From Acidobacteriota bacterium (lineage in GTDB: Bacteria; Actinomycetota; Acidimicrobiia; Spongiisociales; UBA5794): a stretch of 8,956 nt of DNA. The stretch covers positions 1-8,956 of the forward strand of contig JACZST010000068.1 in NCBI GenBank assembly GCA_022574065.1, given 5' to 3'. Numbering within the stretch: position 1 is the first letter of the stretch; the number at the start of each line of letters is the position of its first letter. The notes under the pieces are model-generated. The model saw only the letters and a program-made list of their open reading frames with translations. It was not told where the DNA came from and searched no databases. The position numbers were made by a program, and so were the translations under genes. This document shows positions 6,383 to 8,956 of this stretch, in pieces.

Positions 6383-7352
6383 GAACGACGCCATTCAAGA
6401 GACGAAGTCGCGCTACTCCAATCATCCGCGGGTCGTGGTTCTCGGTGGTGGAGTCGGCGGAGCACGTGCCGCCCGCGCCCTCGCCTCGGTACTCCCTGCC
6501 ACGGACCTCACCATCGTCGGCAACGTCGGGGACGACGAGGTCCGCTACGGGGTCTATGTCTCGGCCGATCTCGACACGATCACCTACACCCTCGCCGGCA
6601 TCGAAGGCCCCCAGGGCTGGGGCATCGCCGGTGACACCTTCGCCGCCATGGACCAGATGGCGGCCCTCGGCGAGGACACGACATTCCGGCTCGGCGACCG
6701 GGATCTCGCCAACTGCCTGGTGCGCACCGCCCGGCTCGCCGATGGGCAACCACTGTCAGCGGCGATCGAAGAAACGGCAAAGGCACTCGGCGTCGATCTT
6801 GGCATCCTCCCGGCAACCGACGATCCGCTCCGAACCGAGATCCTCACCACAAGCGGAGAGCGCCTTGCCTTCCAGGAGTACTTCGTGATCCGAGCTCAGC
6901 GCGACGAAGTGGCGGAGCTGGCCTTCGCCGGTGCTGCCGAAGCCCGCCCCGCCCCCGGTGTCATCGAGGCGATCACCGACGCCGACGTCGTGGTGATTGC
7001 GCCGTCCAACCCGCCGCTCTCCATCTGGCCGATCCTCGCAGTAGCTGACATTTCCGCCACCGTCCGCCGCCATGATCGGGTGGTTGCGATCAGCCCCCTC
7101 TTCGGTGGTGTTCCGCTGAAAGGACCGGCCGATCGCGTGCTCGCCTCGCTCGGCCTTCCGCCCGGCAACGAGGGCGTCGCCGCCGCCTACGACGGGCTGC
7201 TTTCCGATCTGGTCGTCGACGACGGGGACGCAGTCGACGTACACCAACTAACCCGCCCGGATCTTGCCGTTCACGCCCTCAACACGAGGATCGACGAGGG
7301 CGATGCTGGCAAGCGCTTCGCCACCGACTTACTCGAGACGCTCGGATGGTGA
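6381..7352 (+). CDS. cofD: 2-phospho-L-lactate transferase family (CofD/FbiA), F420 biosynthesis
   Basis: This enzyme joins the three-carbon phospho acid, activated with GTP (lactyl- or, in Actinobacteria, enolpyruvyl-diphosphoguanosine), to the deazaflavin Fo to give F420-0 or dehydro-F420-0. Visible motifs are VVVLGGGVGGARAARAL (18-34), NVGDDE (48-53), SADLDTITYTLAG (61-73), GWGIAGDT (79-86), RLGDRDLA (103-110), FQEYFV (164-169), IAPSNPPLSIWPILAV (206-221) and ISPLFGGVPLKGPADR (237-252). At 323 aa it has the usual family length. The ATG at 6381 overlaps the start of the divergent GT2 gene; a weak purine run (GAGAGAAG) lies before it. GTG 6435, just before the glycine-rich loop, is an alternative start. 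The TGA stop overlaps the cofE start (ATGGTGA), so the pair is translationally coupled. Whether lactate or PEP is the precursor cannot be read from the sequence alone; PEP is expected for Actinobacteria. Confidence 0.95.
   Translation: MNDAIQETKSRYSNHPRVVVLGGGVGGARAARALASVLPATDLTIVGNVGDDEVRYGVYVSADLDTITYTLAGIEGPQGWGIAGDTFAAMDQMAALGEDTTFRLGDRDLANCLVRTARLADGQPLSAAIEETAKALGVDLGILPATDDPLRTEILTTSGERLAFQEYFVIRAQRDEVAELAFAGAAEARPAPGVIEAITDADVVVIAPSNPPLSIWPILAVADISATVRRHDRVVAISPLFGGVPLKGPADRVLASLGLPPGNEGVAAAYDGLLSDLVVDDGDAVDVHQLTRPDLAVHALNTRIDEGDAGKRFATDLLETLGW
6393..6421 (-). promoter_or_regulatory. Candidate promoter for the GT2 operon, inside cofD
   Basis: On the minus strand TTGGAG (6421-6416) and TTGAAT (6398-6393) are 17 nt apart. 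Transcription starting about 7 nt further on would begin near 6386, giving an almost leaderless message starting at ATG 6382 and excluding the ATG at 6394. Neither start has a Shine-Dalgarno. The site lies within the first codons of cofD, so the two operons would share this DNA. Support is moderate at best. Confidence 0.3.
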
Positions 7353-8047
7353 CCCGGCTCGAGATCATCCCGATCGAGGGTATCCCCGAGATCAGACCAG
7401 GCGACGACCTGGGAGGTGCGCTCCTCGACGCGATCACCGACGCCAACGAATCAGTCGTCGATGGCGACGTCGTAGTCGTCACTCACAAGGTCGTCTCCAA
7501 GGCAGAGGGACGCCTATCCGCTGTCCCGGACGACGCCTCGTACCGCCGCCTTGTCGAGAACGAGGCCGACACCATCCTGCGTCGCCGCGGGGACCTCGTG
7601 ATCACCAAGACCCGCCACGGGTTCATCTGTGCCAATGCGGGCGTGGATCGATCGAACACCGACGATGCCACAGCCGTGCTGCTGCCGGTCGATCCGGATC
7701 GCTCGGCACACCGGCTGCGCATGCAGATCGAGCGAACCACCGGCGCCTCGATTGCCGTCGTCGTCACAGACACGTTTGGCCGGCCGTGGCGGCGGGGTCT
7801 TGTGGACGTCGCCATCGGCATCTCCGGGGTGCCGGCCATCGTCGATCTCCGCGGCTCGGTCGACGGATCCGGCAGGATCCTAGACGTCACCGAGATAGCC
7901 GTTGTGGATGAGATCGCCGCCGCCGCCGACCTGGTGATGGGCAAGGCGAGCCGGGTGCCTGCAGCGATCGTACGCGGGCTGGCCCTGAGCGGGGAAGGCC
8001 GCGCCACCGACCTGGTACGCCCGCCCGAAGAAGACATGTTCCGATGA
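7346..8047 (+). CDS. cofE: F420-0:gamma-glutamyl ligase (CofE), stand-alone
   Basis: CofE adds gamma-linked L-glutamates to F420-0 using GTP and divalent metal. The 233-aa protein shows the family's order of motifs: GDDLGGAL (19-26), DGDVVVVTHKVVSKAEGR (39-56), ETRHGF-like KTRHGFICANAGVDRSN (88-104), LLPVDPDRSA (112-121), VVVTDTFGRPWRRG (138-151), VDVAIG (153-158), DLRG (167-170), DEIAAAADLVMGKA (188-201) and IVRGL (208-212). It ends with ATDLVRPPEEDMFR, the phrase that in mycobacterial-type FbiB leads into a C-terminal nitroreductase domain; here the stop follows at once. ATG 7346 overlaps the end of cofD; GTG 7349 is also possible. If precursor activation uses PEP, the FMN-dependent reductase that makes F420-0 must be encoded elsewhere. 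Confidence 0.95.
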   Translation: MVTRLEIIPIEGIPEIRPGDDLGGALLDAITDANESVVDGDVVVVTHKVVSKAEGRLSAVPDDASYRRLVENEADTILRRRGDLVITKTRHGFICANAGVDRSNTDDATAVLLPVDPDRSAHRLRMQIERTTGASIAVVVTDTFGRPWRRGLVDVAIGISGVPAIVDLRGSVDGSGRILDVTEIAVVDEIAAAADLVMGKASRVPAAIVRGLALSGEGRATDLVRPPEEDMFR

Positions 8048-8053
8048 GCAAAC

Positions 8054-8076
8054 AGTCGAGAGTCGAGAGTCGAGAG
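8054..8076 (+). repeat. Heptamer array 1, (AGTCGAG)x3 plus AG
   Basis: Three exact copies of AGTCGAG and a partial unit begin 7 nt after the cofE stop. The array lies in the cofE-fpg gap. Its core AGTCG is also the core of the second array when that is read on the opposite strand. Confidence 0.95.
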
Positions 8077-8126
8077 CTTCAAAGCGACCGTGGCGATTCG
8101 CTGACACTCGATGGACACGCGTTTCT

Positions 8127-8131
8127 GGAGG
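8127..8131 (+). promoter_or_regulatory. Displaced Shine-Dalgarno of fpg
   Basis: GGAGG lies 28 nt before the GTG at 8160, too far for normal initiation. Removing three 7-nt units of the adjacent array would leave 7 nt, the ideal distance. No other Shine-Dalgarno is near the start. Confidence 0.55.
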
Positions 8132-8156
8132 ACTTGCGACTTGCGACTTGCGACTT
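8131..8156 (+). repeat. Heptamer array 2, (GACTTGC)x3 plus GACTT
   Basis: Three exact copies and a five-base partial copy end 3 nt before the fpg GTG. Read on the minus strand the unit is AGTCGCA in permuted form, sharing AGTCG with array 1 but in inverted orientation. The array separates a good Shine-Dalgarno (GGAGG, 8127-8131) from the start codon; copy number changes would shift this distance in 7-nt steps. Confidence 0.95.
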
Positions 8157-8159
8157 CTC

Positions 8160-8956
8160 GTGCCTGAGCTTCCTGAGATCGAGGCGTACCTGCACGCACT
8201 GCGCCCTCGGGTGGTCGGCCATGAGCTGGAGCAGCTGAGGGTCGCCAGCTTCTCGCTGCTCCGAACCTACGACCCCCCGACGACCGCCGTCGAGGGGAAG
8301 GCAGTCACCGGAGTCCACCGCATCGGGAAGCGCATCGCCATCGACCTCGAGGAGGATCTCACCGTCGTGATCCATCTGATGGTCGCAGGGCGTCTGAAGT
8401 GGCTCGAACACGGGGCGGCTGTTCCGAAGCGATACGGGCTCGCTGCCATCGATTTCGACAACGGGACCCTGCTGCTCACCGAGGCAGGAACCAAGCGGCG
8501 AGCGACGATGCACCTCGTTCAGGGAGAAGAATCGTTGGCCGCACTCGATCCCGGCGGCGCCGAGATCGCAGACCTGGACCGCGAAGCCTTCGAGGAGCGC
8601 CTGCTCACCGAGCGGCATACGCTGAAACGGACGCTCACCGACGCCCGGCTCTTCTCCGGCATCGGAGGCGCCTTCGCCGACGAGATCTTGTGGCGTGCGA
8701 AGCTTTCCCCGACCCAGATGAATACCAACCTGGACGACCAGGAGATCGAGCGCCTGCATGAGGCGGCGGTCAACGTGCTCGACCGCTGGACTGCGGCGCG
8801 CATCGAAGAAACCGGAGATGGCTTCCCAGAAAAGGTGACGGCCTTTCACCCCGACATGGGCGTCCACGGTAAGTTCGGCGAGCCGTGCCCGGTGTGTGGC
8901 GCCCCCATACAGCGGATCGTGCACGGCGGCCGGGAAACCAATTACTGCCCTGGCTG
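8160..8956 (+). CDS. mutM: Formamidopyrimidine-DNA glycosylase (Fpg/MutM), 3' end cut by window
   Basis: This bifunctional DNA glycosylase/AP lyase would remove oxidised purines such as 8-oxoguanine. The start must be the GTG at 8160, because the next codon gives the catalytic N-terminal proline in PELPEIE (2-8); E3 is present. Lysine 57 (RIGKRIAI) matches the conserved beta-hairpin Lys, and HLMVAGRL (72-79) the void-filling Met region. The H2TH region reads FSGIGGAFADEILWRAKLSP (165-184). The FPG zinc finger has C243, C246 and C263 with RETNYCPG before the edge, so the fourth Cys and a few residues are missing: 265 codons plus two bases are seen. One deviation is Gly at 170 where most members have Asn in GxGN. 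It follows cofE after 112 nt containing the heptamer arrays; whether it shares the cofDE message is unknown. Confidence 0.93.
   Translation, partial: MPELPEIEAYLHALRPRVVGHELEQLRVASFSLLRTYDPPTTAVEGKAVTGVHRIGKRIAIDLEEDLTVVIHLMVAGRLKWLEHGAAVPKRYGLAAIDFDNGTLLLTEAGTKRRATMHLVQGEESLAALDPGGAEIADLDREAFEERLLTERHTLKRTLTDARLFSGIGGAFADEILWRAKLSPTQMNTNLDDQEIERLHEAAVNVLDRWTAARIEETGDGFPEKVTAFHPDMGVHGKFGEPCPVCGAPIQRIVHGGRETNYCPG

Larger units (their letters stand above)
8054..8155 (+). promoter_or_regulatory. Possible long RNA hairpin between cofE and fpg
   Basis: AGTCG at 8054-8058, 8061-8065 and 8068-8072 can pair with CGACT at 8151-8155, 8144-8148 and 8137-8141. Between these 5-bp blocks each AG faces TG, giving one A-G mismatch and one G-U pair, so an RNA stem of about 20 positions is possible with a loop of roughly 56 nt holding the GGAGG. 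It ends 4 nt before the fpg start. It could act as an attenuator, a stability element or a translational switch; this is inference from base pairing only. Confidence 0.45.

Noticed and set aside
8044..8238. Plus-strand ORF starting at ATG 8044 (overlapping the cofE stop)
   Set aside because: It is translation of the heptamer arrays and then of fpg in the wrong frame.

Overview
The window looks like chromosomal DNA from a high-GC actinobacterium. The evidence is strong G/C bias at third codon positions, GTG starts, ATGA-type stop/start overlaps, an F420 biosynthesis pair (cofD-cofE), and a GT2-plus-DUF5719 membrane/exported gene pair of a kind typical of Actinobacteria. The short F420 ligase without a nitroreductase domain, and the divergence from Streptomyces/Mycobacterium-type proteins, make a deep branch such as Acidimicrobiia a reasonable guess. 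That placement is inference.

Layout, left to right. Minus strand: the N-terminal 217 codons of a polytopic membrane protein of the PTPS-related/GT-C-like type, running off the left edge (1-652); a 66-aa zinc ribbon protein (690-890); a three-copy, about 102-bp structured tandem repeat (961-1267); and a 95-aa DUF6788-like Cys-rich protein (1266-1553) whose stop codon lies in the end of the repeat array. After a 208-bp gap with a likely promoter and a terminator-like hairpin comes a tightly coupled operon read right to left: a large glycosyltransferase-family-2 membrane protein (6382-3596), an exported DUF5719-like protein (3599-2142) and a membrane-anchored thioredoxin-fold protein (2145-1762). 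Both junctions are ATGA overlaps.

Plus strand, diverging from that operon with start codons that overlap in one CATG: cofD (6381-7352), cofE (7346-8047, overlapping cofD), then a 112-nt intercistronic region carrying two different heptamer repeat arrays in opposite orientation, then a formamidopyrimidine-DNA glycosylase gene (8160 to the right edge) that lacks only its last few codons.

How the genes may work together: the left-reading operon looks like cell-envelope machinery (membrane GT, exported partner, redox protein), while the right-reading genes make coenzyme F420 and repair oxidised bases. The most unusual points are: (i) the GT2 domain appears to have lost its nucleotide-binding, metal-binding and catalytic acidic residues, so it may be a pseudo-enzyme; (ii) the repeat array has alternating complementary arms and short hypervariable segments between two tiny Cys-rich genes; (iii) the heptamer array sits between a good Shine-Dalgarno and the fpg start, such that removing exactly three units restores ideal spacing; (iv) the start codons of the two divergent operons overlap. 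No tRNA, rRNA, CRISPR array or transposase was seen.
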